64,000 bases of DNA from Phoenix dactylifera (GCF_009389715.1 NC_052404.1:1852738-1916737), one strand, 5' to 3'. Counted from the stretch's first letter, positions 13,746-24,870 are shown. Program-made: numbers and translations. The notes: a model not told the origin generated them from the letters alone.

Positions 13746-14290
13746 CTTTACTATGGTTGCAATATATGGGCAATAAATAGACAGGGCAAAGAAATAAAAT
13801 GTACACTTCCCTTTGTATCTCACTCATTCACAGCTTCCCCACTCGAGAATGAGTGGATTCATAGAAATCTGATTACTTACGAGGGCTACAGGGCATTCAA
13901 AAGCTAGATATATTAGAATAATTTCAAAATATGGGCTTACACTGATTGCATATTTTTGTTTTATAAAACGGGTTAGACGTATGACTCAGAATGGTACTAT
14001 GATTAAGCCCAATATGATGTGTGATCATTTTGTTTTATGGCCTTTGGTGCACCTTGGATGTATAGGATTGAGTCCTATTTATTGTGGTACTTTTGGTATG
14101 CAGATCAGGAAACCCAATTAGGGTTTTGGAGCCTTTAATGGGAAGGCTCCTCTATGTTTCCTATATATAGGCTAGGTCCCCCTCTCCTCTCCATATGGCT
14201 GATAGCTTGCCCCATTGACGGCTATCTTTTGTGAGGAGCAAGGAAGGAAAAATCTAGCCGCTATTATTCCAGATGATTGAAGATCGTATT

Positions 14291-14904
14291 TGTTACGGGG
14301 GAATTTAGCCACCATGCCCCACGTGACCGCACGCGCGCCCAGGAAGACTACGGCAGTCCGAGTCGGCTGCCCCCTGATCCAGTCATCCGACCCCGAGTCG
14401 GCAATCTCCCGACAACGACAGGCTGTTCCCCTGAGGCACGCCGCGGCCCCCTGCTCCACTACTCCCTGCAACGGTCGCATCTGGCGCTGCTCCACGATCC
14501 CCTGTAACAGCCGTACAAAGCGGAGCCCCACTACGCCCTGTCATGGCCGTACCCAGCGCTGCCCCACGACGCCCTGTAACGGCCATGCCAGTGGCAACTC
14601 CATCGTGCCACACGATGACCAACCCCCCAGAAAGACCCCCCAGCCTGGTATATATGCGGCTGGGGGGGAGAAGGGGGAGGGTAAGCAAAGGTTTTCCAGA
14701 GTATTCTCTTATCCGCTACTACTATCTCTCCTTCTCCTTCAATCTCCTCTGACTTGATCGTCGGAGGGCCCCCACTACCCCAGTGGTGGTGCGAGGCTTG
14801 CCTGCAGGTTTCCCGGTGGAAGGTGGAGCGCAATCAACCCAACTCCAAGGGAACCCCGTTCACACCGCTGTGCCAATCGTTCTCGGTTTGGACCACCAGC
14901 AACA
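14291..14904 (+). mobile_element. solo LTR of an LTR retrotransposon
   Basis: A GC-rich 614-bp block runs from TGTTACGGGG to CCACCAGCAACA, so it has TGT..ACA ends. It is flanked by a perfect 5-bp direct repeat, GTATT, at 14286-14290 and 14905-14909. A TATA-like TATATATGCGG near 14650 fits an LTR promoter on the plus strand. No internal region or second LTR adjoins it, so it is a solo LTR left by recombination between the two ends of a full element. The superfamily is not certain; GC-rich LTRs of this kind are often Gypsy. The ends and target duplication look whole. Confidence 0.8.
14440..14605 (+). repeat. about 36-bp tandem repeat inside the solo LTR
   Basis: About four imperfect units carry the shared core CCAC.AC.CCCTGTAACGGCC, each followed by GTAC or CATG and GCG. 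The period is near 36 bp. The block lies upstream of the LTR's TATA-like sequence, where U3 enhancer repeats often sit. Confidence 0.6.
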
Positions 14905-15479
14905 GTATTCAATATGTCTTCCGCAGGTATATCTCTCAAACTTGAATACAGTAATTATATTCTAAATCTTAGCATGTTATTATTTTTACAATTAACAAGA
15001 TATTGTGACCGTAATACGTTGCAAAAGAGACGCATCATTGGGAGAGTCTTTCTCACCATTTTTTTTACTTGAAATTTTGTAGAAATATTGAAAGCATTTT
15101 CTTTTGAAGATATGTGAGAAGTAGCTGACAATTCTTACCCCAGCATCCCTCTCCGCTAAAAAAGATATGGTTCAAACATTGATAGTGGTGTTATCACCTT
15201 CTTTTTTTTTCTGATAGGACACATCTCACTTCTCTGCGGAAACAAAAACACTTACCACAAAGGATCAGAAATCTCATGTATTTATGCCTTCACATTAACA
15301 TGCTATACTCATGGACAACACCTTAATGCAAACTATGATGGTTAGTGAGCAGATCTGATGGGGTTGTTGAAGCTGGTTCATATTAGAAATTTTTGAAGCC
15401 CACATTGTTCATGCTGCTGCCAAATGGTTAAGCATGTCCCCTGTTCCTTGCCCAAAATTAAAAGGGGGTGGAAAGGCAT

Positions 15480-15720
15480 AATCTTCACTAAACAATCCTT
15501 AAACTACAATTAGATATGGCCCGAGGGGGAATCTTCGACCGTCATTGGATGGATCAATGTTAGTAAGGAAGAGCTCTCTGTTTATCGCCTTTATTGTATT
15601 GGATATCTAGAAGGTGGGGGGAGCTATGTATCTCCTTCCAGGCTACTCATGTTTATCAGCAGGTCAATCATTGGTTGGCTATGAAATGTCTAAGAAGGCA
15701 AAGTGATCTATCTTCTACTT
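15480..15720 (+). mobile_element. LINE relic, RNase H end
   Basis: One frame near 15630-15690 reads SFQATHVYQQVNHWLAM, matching the end of the L1-type RNase H domain in the better-kept copies here (FQTAHVFREANRAADW). Upstream, TRMDGSM-like spacing is lost. A short, old piece. Confidence 0.4.
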
Positions 15721-15829
15721 TCACTTACTAGAGCATGCCAATGGGGCTTATTTTGTGATAGAGTTTAGGACTAACTGAGACAATATAAGACTTGGGTCAG
15801 GTTAAGTTGCAGTGTCACAAGAGGTGCAA

Positions 15830-16105
15830 AAATGGGACTACTCACAAGCAGCTTGGGCTCATCTAGCTAAGAGGTCGCTTGAGCTTGGCTCAACTAGGAA
15901 ATGAACAGCTCAATCAGGAAATGAACCAAGCTCAAACACGTTTCAGAGCGAAGGTCGGCTTGACTTGATTAAAGCTCGGATTAGAGCATATCCAAGCTAT
16001 TTTGTTGAGTCTGACTTGAGTTGGAGCTGGGCTCTAGCAGCTTGTTTAAAAACCGAGACATGCCTGAGTAGCCTAGTGCTGGGCTCAACTCTGCTGGCTA
16101 ATTTA
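15830..16105. repeat. degenerate AAGCTC/GGCTTG-rich dispersed repeat
   Basis: The stretch is built of near-repeated words such as GCTTGGGCTC, GAGCTTGGCTCAACTAGGAAATGA and AAGCTCGGATTAGAGC. A similar stretch lies at about 47560-47870 and shares the words CAACTAGGAAAT and AAGCTCAAG. This points to a dispersed repeat family with no coding content. Confidence 0.45.
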
Positions 16106-16112
16106 GCCCTAA

Positions 16113-16551
16113 GGACTTATTTGGTTTGTGAGAAGAGGAGAAAAAGTATGGTTAACAGAAAAATAGAGAAATGCCTCATATTTGGTTAGAGTTTTTAGAA
16201 GAAAAAAAATGACTTCTATATAAAAATATGATTCCCATATTTTATAGAAAAAAATTTATGTGGGACATGAGAAAGTTCAATTACCACCGGGTAGAAATTA
16301 GGATATTTTTTTTTCAAAAAATTTCTTAAACTTTTAAATAGAATGTGATAAGATACTTCTCTTTATTAAGGGAATAATAGGTATTTTGTACATTTTTTTT
16401 CAGGAAAGAGATGCTCAACCAAACTACTTTTCTATGATCAATCAAATATGCAAAAATTATTTTTCTAAATATCAAATACTCAGGCATCAACTTTTCAGGA
16501 AAAAAATTTATTTTAGCGAGAAAAAATTCTTTTCTCGAACCAAACAAGTTG
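16113..16551. mobile_element. Tourist-like (PIF/Harbinger) MITE
   Basis: The 439-bp element has inverted ends, GGACTTATTTGGTTTG on the left and the reverse complement CAACTTGTTTGGTTCG on the right, and is flanked by TAA at 16110-16112 and 16552-16554. A 3-bp TAA target site and no coding capacity fit a Tourist-like MITE. Purine-rich AGAAAA runs follow each inner end. Confidence 0.65.
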
Positions 16552-18120
16552 TAAGTGTCACTAAAAGCCGAAGGAATTGCAAGATTGAGAGCAAAACAAG
16601 GTTTAACAGGGGAGCACCACTATGTCTACATGTAAGGTTGCTTGCTGACATGGCAATGTGTGAGCAGCTATTAATTTGGTTTGCTGGCCCATTCACAAGA
16701 CATATGGCCAATCAAATGGGATCCCGTAGGCACTTACACAATACAAGTGTAAGCATTGATTTTTTTTCCTGTTGTAAAAAGAGATTGAACTTAAAGACTA
16801 TGAGGCATGATCTGTTCTCTTAACCACGGTTAAATCCAACTTTCTCTTGGAGGAGATACAGCTTTTCCATAAAAAATGGAAAAGTCATTGACAAGAGGAA
16901 CTCTAGGATATTAATCCAATCCATTGTGCTCCAACAATCGAATCAAAACCACTTCCAACAATTTGGCCTTCCAACCTGCCTGACCTTTAATCTAGTGATC
17001 ATATTTAAATATTTAGGCTTCTAGAGTCACAGGCTAATGCCATCTTATTATAACTATAACCTTTCTCCCTTCAGTCCCTCAGAATAACTTTCAAAAGAAG
17101 CAGGCATCAGTACATAATATAAGGTAGGCATCCAAAAGCGTACGTAGAAGAATAAAAAGGCCCACATAGAAGGATAACTGGGGACATAAAGAGGGGAATG
17201 ATTCCTTGTTTGTCCACAAAGAGATTAAATTATAAAAATCAGGAATAAGTTTTCATCATTAGCTACAAATTATGTCGCTGGAGGTTGTATATATTTATAC
17301 AATGGAATCTCCAAGTGAGTTGAGCATCTTGTGAAAGGGTAAGAGCCCTGGAAGGAACAAATACCCTCTCTTTACAACGTGGGGATTATTATAAAATGGT
17401 TTAGTGTCAAGGCAATTAAAATAGAGATCATGGATGCCCTTTTCCCCCTTGTTACTTCTCCTAGTTTTGTCTCCTTCTAACAACTAAACAAGATCATCAA
17501 AATAATCCATAACAATTATCGAAAAAAGGGTTTGGAGTAAGTCAAGTTTTGTTAAATACTTGATATATATTACTGCACTTTTAGAAGGGCAAAACTCACC
17601 ATGGAATCTAGGTAAAATATATGGCATAAATCCATTTGTTGCTTCTCATCGATCCAAGCCTAACCCGACTCTACATACGTAGATGTCAATTCTATGCCAA
17701 AACATTAGCTCTGATTCTTAATCAAATTGTGCATTAATCTTGAGTTGTAACCTCCTCTTCTTAGGAGAGGTGTGAACCATGTCGTGTGTTAATCTTGTTG
17801 CTTGACCTAACTTCACTTTCTACTACATCATATTTGTTGCATAATTAAACTCAAACATCTTTTACGTTGTGGTATAAAGCCGCACCTTGCATGTCTTTAA
17901 CATCAAACCGAGCATCATTCCACTTGACCTAATTGTTCTTGGGTTTTACTTCAACACGTAAGCAAGATTCTAGCTCTGACACTGTTGATGACTAAAGTTC
18001 TAACGAAGTCTCATTATGAGTCTAGAAAAGATGGAGGCTACCTTGTCAATGATGAAAAGAGGTCATCATCAGAATCTACTTGTGGGGGGGAAATGAGACT
18101 AGTCCTTTCAATTAGCTCCA

Positions 18121-18264
18121 TGCTTGTATATAAGATGATGCTTGTCTTTCCCCTATAGACAGGTCCAAAAATTAGCTATCTACTGCCATATAATGCTTGT
18201 ACATAGGACGATGCTTGTCTTCTCCCTATAGACAGGTCCAAAAATTAGCTAGCTACTTCCATAT
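18121..18264. repeat. 73-bp unit repeated twice
   Basis: Unit one starts TGCTTGTATATAAGATGATG at 18121, and unit two TGCTTGTACATAGGACGATG at 18194. Both contain CTATAGACAGGTCCAAAAA followed by TTAGCTA. They match at most positions and lie head to tail. Confidence 0.8.
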
Positions 18265-18303
18265 GGAGAGGAAGGGGTAAACCAATCTTTCATAATACAA
18301 TAC

Positions 18304-18408
18304 AAGGAGAGCTAGAGCTCTATGAGCCAATTACAACTTAAATGACGGACTATTAACCATAATAATACTAATAAGGAGAGATAGAGCTCTTGGAGCCAAT
18401 TACAACTT
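18304..18408. repeat. 36-bp block repeated with 69-bp spacing
   Basis: AAGGAGAGCTAGAGCTCTAT with GAGCCAATTACAACTT (18304-18339) recurs at 18373-18408 with three mismatches. It adjoins the previous duplication. The region 17950-18450 may be remnants of one element, perhaps an old LTR, but no ends could be fixed. Confidence 0.7.
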
Positions 18409-19404
18409 GGAAAAACCAGGTGCAAAAGTAAAATCCCAGCCAAAAGTTGGTGGTGCATGGTATCTAATGCTCTTATCCAATCATCAGTCACTTCAACTTC
18501 TTTCTCCATTCCATTCGAACCATTGACGGGGACTGTTATGGCTGCATGCAACCCTCAACCATGACCTTTTTCTTTCGGAAAATCTTGTGTCGAATTTTAG
18601 TGTAACAAAAAAGAAGGCATCATATCTTGCAGAGAATATGACTATTAATATCCAACCAAACATTTTTCCATCGTTTAACTTAGCCAAGAAAAGGTGCAAG
18701 ATAGCCAATGCTAATGTATTTTCTCAACAAACAAATAACTGCATGAGAGATATAGAAGGTAAGAAAGTATGAATTACTTGGACTTCAAATTTTTACATAG
18801 AATTTCAAATTATGGAATCGCATCGCTCGGTGTATCCATGCTGTCGTAAACATATATAAAGCCTAAGCAATTGTGAAGATAAACAAATAATTTGATTCTA
18901 GGAAATTAATTTCAGTCTCACTCGACTGGTGTTGAATTGTTTTGTTTTTCCATTTTTTTTAGATGGATATATCAGGATTTTTAAAAGGAGGAACTGGAAA
19001 CTGCAATAAAAATTATCTATCACCTTCAATAAGGTTAGTATCGATGCTAGCACAATAAATGGACATATTATAAGTGGGGTTTGATAGTACCTTTCTGTGA
19101 TAAGGCAATGAAAAGAGAGCATTGGTATCTTTTCATCTTTTCTGTCCATGTATATCATGTTCTTTTTGAGAAAATACTTTTATCTTATTCAGTCAGCTAT
19201 GTCCATTCAGATGAGTCGGACAGATCAAGTAATTAAGACATACGCGTGACCTAAAATTAAGTAAAAAAGTGAGAAAGGAACCAAACTCTCGTGATAAGCT
19301 CCATAACTGGCGACAATAGAGTGATTTGCTCGAGAGAGAGAAAATCTCAACGGTTTATGACACACAAATGGTGGAACCATAAATTAAACAATATTAGTGT
19401 TAGA

Positions 19405-19690
19405 GCAGGAAAGTGATTGCGTCCCAATGCAAGATATTGTCCGCTTTGGGCACATCGTGTGCTATTCTTTGGAAGTCCACGTAGGTGCTAGCTCTTTGGG
19501 CACGTCGTGCGCTGCTCTCACGGTTTTGTCCAAAAGACGCCTTGCGAGAAAAGGGGTAGCTCTTCTTTAAGAACAAGAAAGTGACTGCGTCTCATTATAA
19601 GGTATTGTCTACTTTGGACGCGTCGTGTGCTACCCTCATGGTTTTGTCCAAAAGGCATCTTGCAAGAAAAGAGATGACCCCTCCTGAAAA
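19405..19690. repeat. TRIM-like direct repeat pair
   Basis: Two direct copies share GTGA.TGCGTC.CA.T.AA, then ATTGTC.RCTTTGG, CGTGTGCTA, GGTTTTGTCCAAAAG and TTGC.AGAAAAG. The first is about 19405-19560 and the second about 19575-19675. The word ATATTGTCCGCTTTGG and the downstream GCCACATCGGTTGTC are typical of small terminal-repeat elements in plants. No complete pair of TG..CA ends was found, so this is an old fossil. Confidence 0.4.
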
Positions 19691-20452
19691 GGCACAATTC
19701 TTTTCGCTACTCTTCCGATACGGGATTAAAGTTCCGAGCTCTCCCCCCGTGTATATTTGTAATATACTTTATTCCTTTGTCATGACGATGCCATATGGTG
19801 AGGGAAAAGGTTTGCCACATCGGTTGTCAAATCCTTGTCACTAGACCTAAGCTTGTCAAGCCATTCCATGATGGCCTATCGGTTAGGTTTTTGGTTTGGC
19901 ACGTAGGCAACATGCTTCACTCCCATCCAATGTGCTCTCGAGAAGAACAATGGAATATTGGCAGGATTTGTTCTCTCTAAAACAAAAAAAAACAACAGTA
20001 AAACCGAATGATGAGGTGCTACTACCAATTAGATTTGGCCGAAGATAAGAAATTAGTACACTTTGCTTTGTTACAGTAAAAGAGTTGAAGATTTGCAAAC
20101 CTTCTCATCGAGTCTTATCTTAAAATTATTGGAACTCGCACAAATAACATACTGTGACCAAGAAACAAATAAGTTATTTTCTGTAGGATCACATAATGCA
20201 ACAAACCATGCATGCTGCCTTTCCAATCATCTTAATTATTTGCATGCAATGTTTCGCCGCAAAGTTAAAACTAATACAACAATATATATATAGTGGCAAG
20301 AAGTCCATAATTCCATTTTTACAGGATCGCACATGAGACAAACAAGAGAAGAGACAAGGAAAAACCGGTGGAAAGCTCAAGCTCACGCCAACGATAATAT
20401 CTTTAACCCTGCAAAGGGTTAAAGTGGAAGGCCATCGTTTCTGTCATGGAGT

Positions 20453-20773
20453 CTACATGTCGATGACTCGGAAGGAGTCGCGATTCTTGACGACGATGTC
20501 ATACATGTGCATGGACTTGAACTGGCTGAAATCCCGTGGGAGCGAGATGAGGTCGATCGATGAGCGCTTGTGAAACTGGAGGAGGTCAGGGTCTTCGTAG
20601 TATCGCTCCCACCCGAGACTGGCGAGCTTGCGCTCGAGAGAGGCGTAGGAGTTGATGATCTCATTGGCAGGAGTGTAGAGCAATACCTTCCGACGAACCG
20701 TCGAGGAGTGCTCATTCGCAGGGTTCTCCACAAGCCGCACAACTCCATTTTTGAACACCCAGACTCCAGACAT
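20453..20773 (-). CDS. FLOWERING-PROMOTING FACTOR 1-like protein (copy A)
   Basis: The product is a complete, intronless 106-residue protein starting [18 protein letters not shown] and ending [15 protein letters not shown]. The whole length matches the FPF1 family, small plant proteins of about 105-125 residues, including the family blocks [27 protein letters not shown] and [13 protein letters not shown]1 genes promote the floral transition and affect gibberellin response or root growth; the molecular activity is not known. The start is the only ATG before the family's invariant MSGVWVF. A TATA-like box lies 128 bp upstream of the ATG, and a pure (CT)n tract (on the coding strand) sits in the leader. 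About 88 percent of residues match copy B, 2.3 kb upstream on the same strand, so the two arose by tandem duplication. Confidence 0.93.
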   Translation of the reverse strand: MSGVWVFKNGVVRLVENPANEHSSTVRRKVLLYTPANEIINSYASLERKLASLGWERYYEDPDLLQFHKRSSIDLISLPRDFSQFKSMHMYDIVVKNRDSFRVIDM

Positions 20774-20806
20774 CTCTTCTCACGGTAACCTTTCAACTGT
20801 TGGACT

Positions 20807-20810
<4 letters not shown>

Positions 20811-20852
<42 letters not shown>
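20811..20852. repeat. (GA)n microsatellite in the FPF1-like leader
   Basis: About 42 bp of pure AG repeat lies 38 bp upstream of the FPF1-like copy A start codon, and reads as (CT)n in the transcript. Pyrimidine tracts are common in plant 5' leaders. The length makes it likely to vary between individuals. Confidence 0.95.
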
Positions 20853-20855
<3 letters not shown>

Positions 20856-20900
20856 GAGAGGGAATAGCTGATGGGTTGGAAATGAAGTGTTCGTGGGGGG

Positions 20901-20910
20901 TATAAATAGA
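20901..20910 (-). promoter_or_regulatory. TATA-like box of FPF1-like copy A
   Basis: TCTATTTATA on the minus strand, 128 bp upstream of the ATG. It is followed at a fitting distance by the CT-rich leader. Confidence 0.5.
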
Positions 20911-20974
20911 TGAAATTAGGATAATTTTAATGCAGGAGATGGGTGGGGTAGACAAATTAAAGAAACACATGCAT

Positions 20975-23110
20975 ATATTGGCTATGGTACGTAATTAAAG
21001 ATGTTTGCTCTGTGTGGGGTCTCAAGGATCGATCCAAAGATGACACACTGGTATCCAGCGTCGGACGCATGTACTGTTACCTTAGAGGAACCTTTGATGA
21101 AATTTCCATGAAGATAACACTGGTAATGTAACAAGCCGGGCTCACCCAAAAAAGCTGGATGAAATGTATTATTCAGAGTTCAAGAGGAAGCTGATTGTCT
21201 AATAAAACTAGCACTTCCTTAAAATCTTTTGCGAAGAGTTCAAACTTAACATACATTGCTTGGATCAAATTAATGCTTCAAATTCGAATCCATTGTTATG
21301 CAGCTCTTTAGGATTTTGTCGTTCCGATGCCAAATAATGCAGCGGTAACCGAGGAGCTACATGCTCTTAGATTCTTTGAAAGAAGATAATAAAGAGATAG
21401 GAGAGGGATGAGAAGTGGAAGAGAGAGGAGAAGAAAGGATATATGGAATCGATCATAAGAAAATCTGGAAGTCATAATTGTTCAGCATTGGAAGCTCTCT
21501 TACAGCACTTAGCAAGCCATATAAATAGACTATTGATAATCTATTCAGACCCTACATTAAACTAAGGAACTCTTAATATGACTAAAATTCCAAAATTTAG
21601 AATAAATTTGCTGTTGAATTATAATTTAAGATTTCGGTTACTTTTAATCCAGAAAACATGGAATTTAATCAAGAGCAGAATATATCAATTGTAGATCTCA
21701 AAGAGTCCTTTCCAACTAGCCAAGATCACTAGAATCTGACATCTATGTGAAAAGTTACGCTTTCCAGAAGTCTGCTAGTTTCATGTGGATTTTGGAAGGC
21801 TTCGATCATTGGATCTAATGTACTTCCAAATTTGTGCTGCATTAGAGAGAATTTAGGATCCTATAATATAAAACCTAGTGTTAAAAATGATTAACAATGA
21901 TAAATCATGTGCTACGTACTGATGTCTTATTAATTACAAAGTATATCAAACATACGCCTGGACACGCACACCCATGCATGCACACATACACACACACGCA
22001 AACAAAGAGAGCGAGTGAATACGAAATGAACAGTATTAAAGCTAGTGCTTCAAAATGGTAAGAGCATACAAAATGAAGAATCCAAATGATTAATAATGAT
22101 TTCTCTAAAAAAATTAATAAACATTTACGTTTTGATTGTTCTGAACCATAAATCAAATACTGAATTAATTAGATGCAAACAAAATATGTATCGCTTTCTA
22201 AGCATTTTAAATATCTTAAATCATAAACAGTGGTTAATTAAGTGGCTTCTTTTTAACAAAGAATATCTTCAATATATGAATCACCAATTCAATTTATAAT
22301 CCTATCCTCTGAAGAGCGGTCGAATTTTATCTTGCTCCTTTATATGTCTCAACTAACCTGCCAATAGGAAATCCATTTTGAGATACTCCATGCAACCACA
22401 AATACCAGAGTACGGAATCAACACCATGCGATCTGTCCCTCATCATAAATTAGTTATCACCATATCCAAGCAATAGCAACTTGATCGAAGCTCAGAAGAT
22501 ATACTAAAGTAATATGCAAGGTGATCTGAAAAAAGTGGAGCTTCACAACCAAGCTCTCAATGTTCTCATGTCTTTCTACTCTTCGCGTGCGTTTACGTGT
22601 GTCTCACGGTATAGGCTCAGAAGCCCCTTGAGAGCGAAACGCAATTCATAACTTGATTCTCCGGCAATTAGATTGCGAGATCACTGGTGTGATGCGACCT
22701 CATGAGCTGAGTGGATTTGGATGGCCTTCTCTACCATACATGTCACTCCCCACCTAAAGTTCTAGGGATCATTTCACGTGACACCTTTTGCCCCATATCC
22801 CCCATTCCATATCTTTCCCGTCAAATCCCGTCATGTCATTGGCTAGCATCCCATGCTCCATCCAATCCCCAGGAACCCATCAAAAGACTAGCCATTCTAA
22901 TCACCACAAAAATAAAAGAACAAGATAGATAGATAATAAATTAACACACAAGAAACCACAGCATCTATTGCCATAACATCAAGCAATGCAACCAAGTATT
23001 ACAGAAGCAAACCACAGACGAAAAACTGAAAACCAAACGACTCGTTGTTTGAAGACTTGCAGGCATGGAAAGTTGGTAGTAGAATTAGTAGTAGTCTCTC
23101 TTTGCGTAGT
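20975..23110. other. spacer between the FPF1-like genes
   Basis: AT-rich with no gene seen. It holds short CA/GT-rich stretches near 21980-22010. This segment is the promoter side of copy A and the 3' side of copy B, so regulatory sites are expected but none can be named from sequence alone. Confidence 0.5.
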
Positions 23111-23431
23111 CTACACATCAATGACCCTAAAGGATTCGCGATTCTTGACAACGATATCGTACATGTGCATGGACTTGAATCGGCTGAAGTCCTTGGGCAA
23201 TGAGATGAGATCAAGAGACGCGCGCTTGTGGAACTGGAGGAGGTCGGGGTCATCGTAGTATCTCTCCCATCCTAAGCTCATGAGCTTGCGCTCGAGGGAG
23301 GCGTAGGAGGCGATGATCTCGTTGGTGGGAGTGTGGAGCAATACCTTGCGGCGAACCGTCGATGACTGCTCGTTCGCAGGGTTCTCTACCAGTCGAACCA
23401 CACCATTCCTGAACACCCAAACACCAGACAT
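23111..23431 (-). CDS. FLOWERING-PROMOTING FACTOR 1-like protein (copy B)
   Basis: The product is a complete, intronless 106-residue protein from [18 protein letters not shown] to [15 protein letters not shown]. An upstream in-frame ATG at 23677 is not used here: the leader it would add is low-complexity and includes the poly-K read from a LINE tail, while MSGVWVF is the fixed start of the family. It differs from copy A at 13 of 106 residues, mostly conservative (K/R, D/E, I/L), and keeps every family block. A TATATATA box lies about 60 bp upstream. A poly-A-tailed LINE has landed about 190 bp upstream of the ATG, so its promoter region differs from that of copy A. Confidence 0.93.
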   Translation of the reverse strand: MSGVWVFRNGVVRLVENPANEQSSTVRRKVLLHTPTNEIIASYASLERKLMSLGWERYYDDPDLLQFHKRASLDLISLPKDFSRFKSMHMYDIVVKNRESFRVIDV

Positions 23432-23490
23432 TCTTTTAGGTTTCTTTCTTGCCGATGTATAGAGTGGGAGAGGGAAGAAGGCTTCTGGGG

Positions 23491-23500
23491 CATATATATA
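23491..23500 (-). promoter_or_regulatory. TATA-like box of FPF1-like copy B
   Basis: TATATATATG on the minus strand, about 60 bp upstream of the start codon. Confidence 0.5.
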
Positions 23501-23617
23501 GATGGAGTTCGGTTTGGTAAACGAAGAATGGGAAGGAAAAGAACAAGTGGGGGGGTACTCTCGAGGAACATATTTCTGATAATGTTTGTTCTTTGTGTTC
23601 TTCCAAGTGGGGCCCCT

Positions 23618-24870
23618 TTTTTTTTTTTTTTTTTTTGAAAACGGTAATTCATATAGCTCTAACTTAAGTACATCCAACCAAATCCAAAGAAAGTAAAGAG
23701 TACAAAAAAGTGGGAATGCCAGCTACAGATGTCCAAAGGAACTCCCCGGAGTGCCGGGCAACGTAGGAGGCGACTCAGTCAGCTGCTCTGTTCGCCTCCC
23801 GATACACATGTGCTGCCTGAAAATCACCCATCTCCTGAACAAAACTCCGGATCTCCAAGATGAGCGGGTGACCATCACCGTACCTATCCGCACCCCGGAT
23901 CCAATCGATCACCCAGAAGAGTCTCTCTCGAGATGCACCCGCTCGGCGCCAAGGACCCTCCTCGTAAAGGATAAGCCCTCCCAAGCTGTAACAACCCAGG
24001 ATCTCACCCAAAATGGCTAACCAGAAGTTATTATTTGGGTTCCTTGATCCTGTATAAGTACCCAAGATCTACCCAGCGAATAACCGATGTGGGACTAAAT
24101 ACACACCCGCACAGGTCCTCACATACTCCTCCCGTTCAAGCCCTGACGTCCTCGTCAGGCTAAGGGTTCATATCTATTCAAATCTAATCACAAACACCAC
24201 GATTGGCCCGTAGTCAGCCCCAATAGATCCGTGCTGCAGTGTCCCCTAGTCCACATAGGTTATGGGCCGGGTCCGCTCTGATACCATTTGTAACAACCCA
24301 GGATCTCACCCAAAATGGCTAACCAGAAGTTATTATTTGGGTTCCTTGATCCTGTATAAATACCCAAGATCTACCCAGCGAATAACCGATGTGGGACTAA
24401 ACACACGCCCGCACAGGTCCTCACACAAGCAGCCCGCAGCTCAGCCCCAACAACGGTGAGCCCTGGTATGCGTCGGCCCCCAGCGGCTATCAACCTGCCC
24501 AGGGAGTCTCTGATCACAAAATCCACACCTCCAGAAGCACCGTCCATCAACCGACTACCGTCAAAGTTTACCTTGAGATGACCAGGAGGTGGAGGCACCC
24601 ATGAAACAAGGGCGAACCTGGGCGCTGTAACAGCGGAGAGAGTACCTCAAATGTCCCTGGCCGTCCTAGAAGAGTACAAAGCGGTAGCGCCGGTGACCTC
24701 CCCTGTCTGTAGCACAGCTCGATCCACCACCGTCCTCGAGAACCAAGTGGGGTCTTAACCTACGTACAAAATAGGCTTCTAGGGTGTAGGTGCTGGTTGC
24801 ACTTAACCCTCTATAAGGCAGCCATTGGAGATTGAAGTATCTGGTCATCCAGATGAATCTAGCTAGGAAC
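23618..24870 (-). mobile_element. 5'-truncated L1-type LINE, split by a TRIM
   Basis: On the minus strand the end of the LINE polyprotein can be read: SRTVVDRAVLQ and WGTLSAVTAPRFALVSW, then the RNase H domain with KVNFDGSRLMDG, AELRAA, EGLSFTRRVLGAERVHLE and FQAAHVYREANRAADW. It closes with a poly-A tail, seen as the T run at 23618-23637. The reading is interrupted exactly after ELRAA by the TRIM at 23987-24425 and resumes with AWEGLS. Apart from the insertion, at least two frame shifts are seen, so it is dead. Close wording (WGTLSAATAPRFALVS) links it to the LINE at 61690-63129. Confidence 0.85.
23987..24425 (-). mobile_element. TRIM retrotransposon, nested in a LINE
   Basis: Two 137-bp LTRs (23987-24123 and 24289-24425) in direct orientation run TGT..ACA and differ at about three sites. 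Read on the minus strand, the first LTR is followed after two bases by TGGTATCAGAGC (24275-24286), the standard primer-binding site for initiator methionine tRNA. The internal part ends in a purine tract, GAACGGGAGGAGTA, next to the second LTR. The flanks carry a perfect 5-bp duplication, CAAGC (23982-23986 and 24426-24430). Total length 439 bp, no coding capacity: a terminal-repeat retrotransposon in miniature that looks whole and young, perhaps one to a few million years by LTR divergence. It would need enzymes from a full LTR element. Confidence 0.92.

Noticed and set aside
14172-14833. Several open frames of about 100-155 residues on both strands
   Set aside because: They come from the GC-rich solo LTR and have no protein resemblance.
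16386-16823. 145-residue plus-strand open frame
   Set aside because: Its first part lies inside a MITE and the text resembles no protein.
18121-18408. CRISPR-like array
   Set aside because: Only two units of each repeat, no regular unique spacers, and the sequence is a plant nuclear genome.
23432-23677. N-terminal extension of FPF1-like copy B from an upstream ATG
   Set aside because: The extra 82 residues cover the TATA region and part of a LINE poly-A tail, and the family starts at MSGVWVF.
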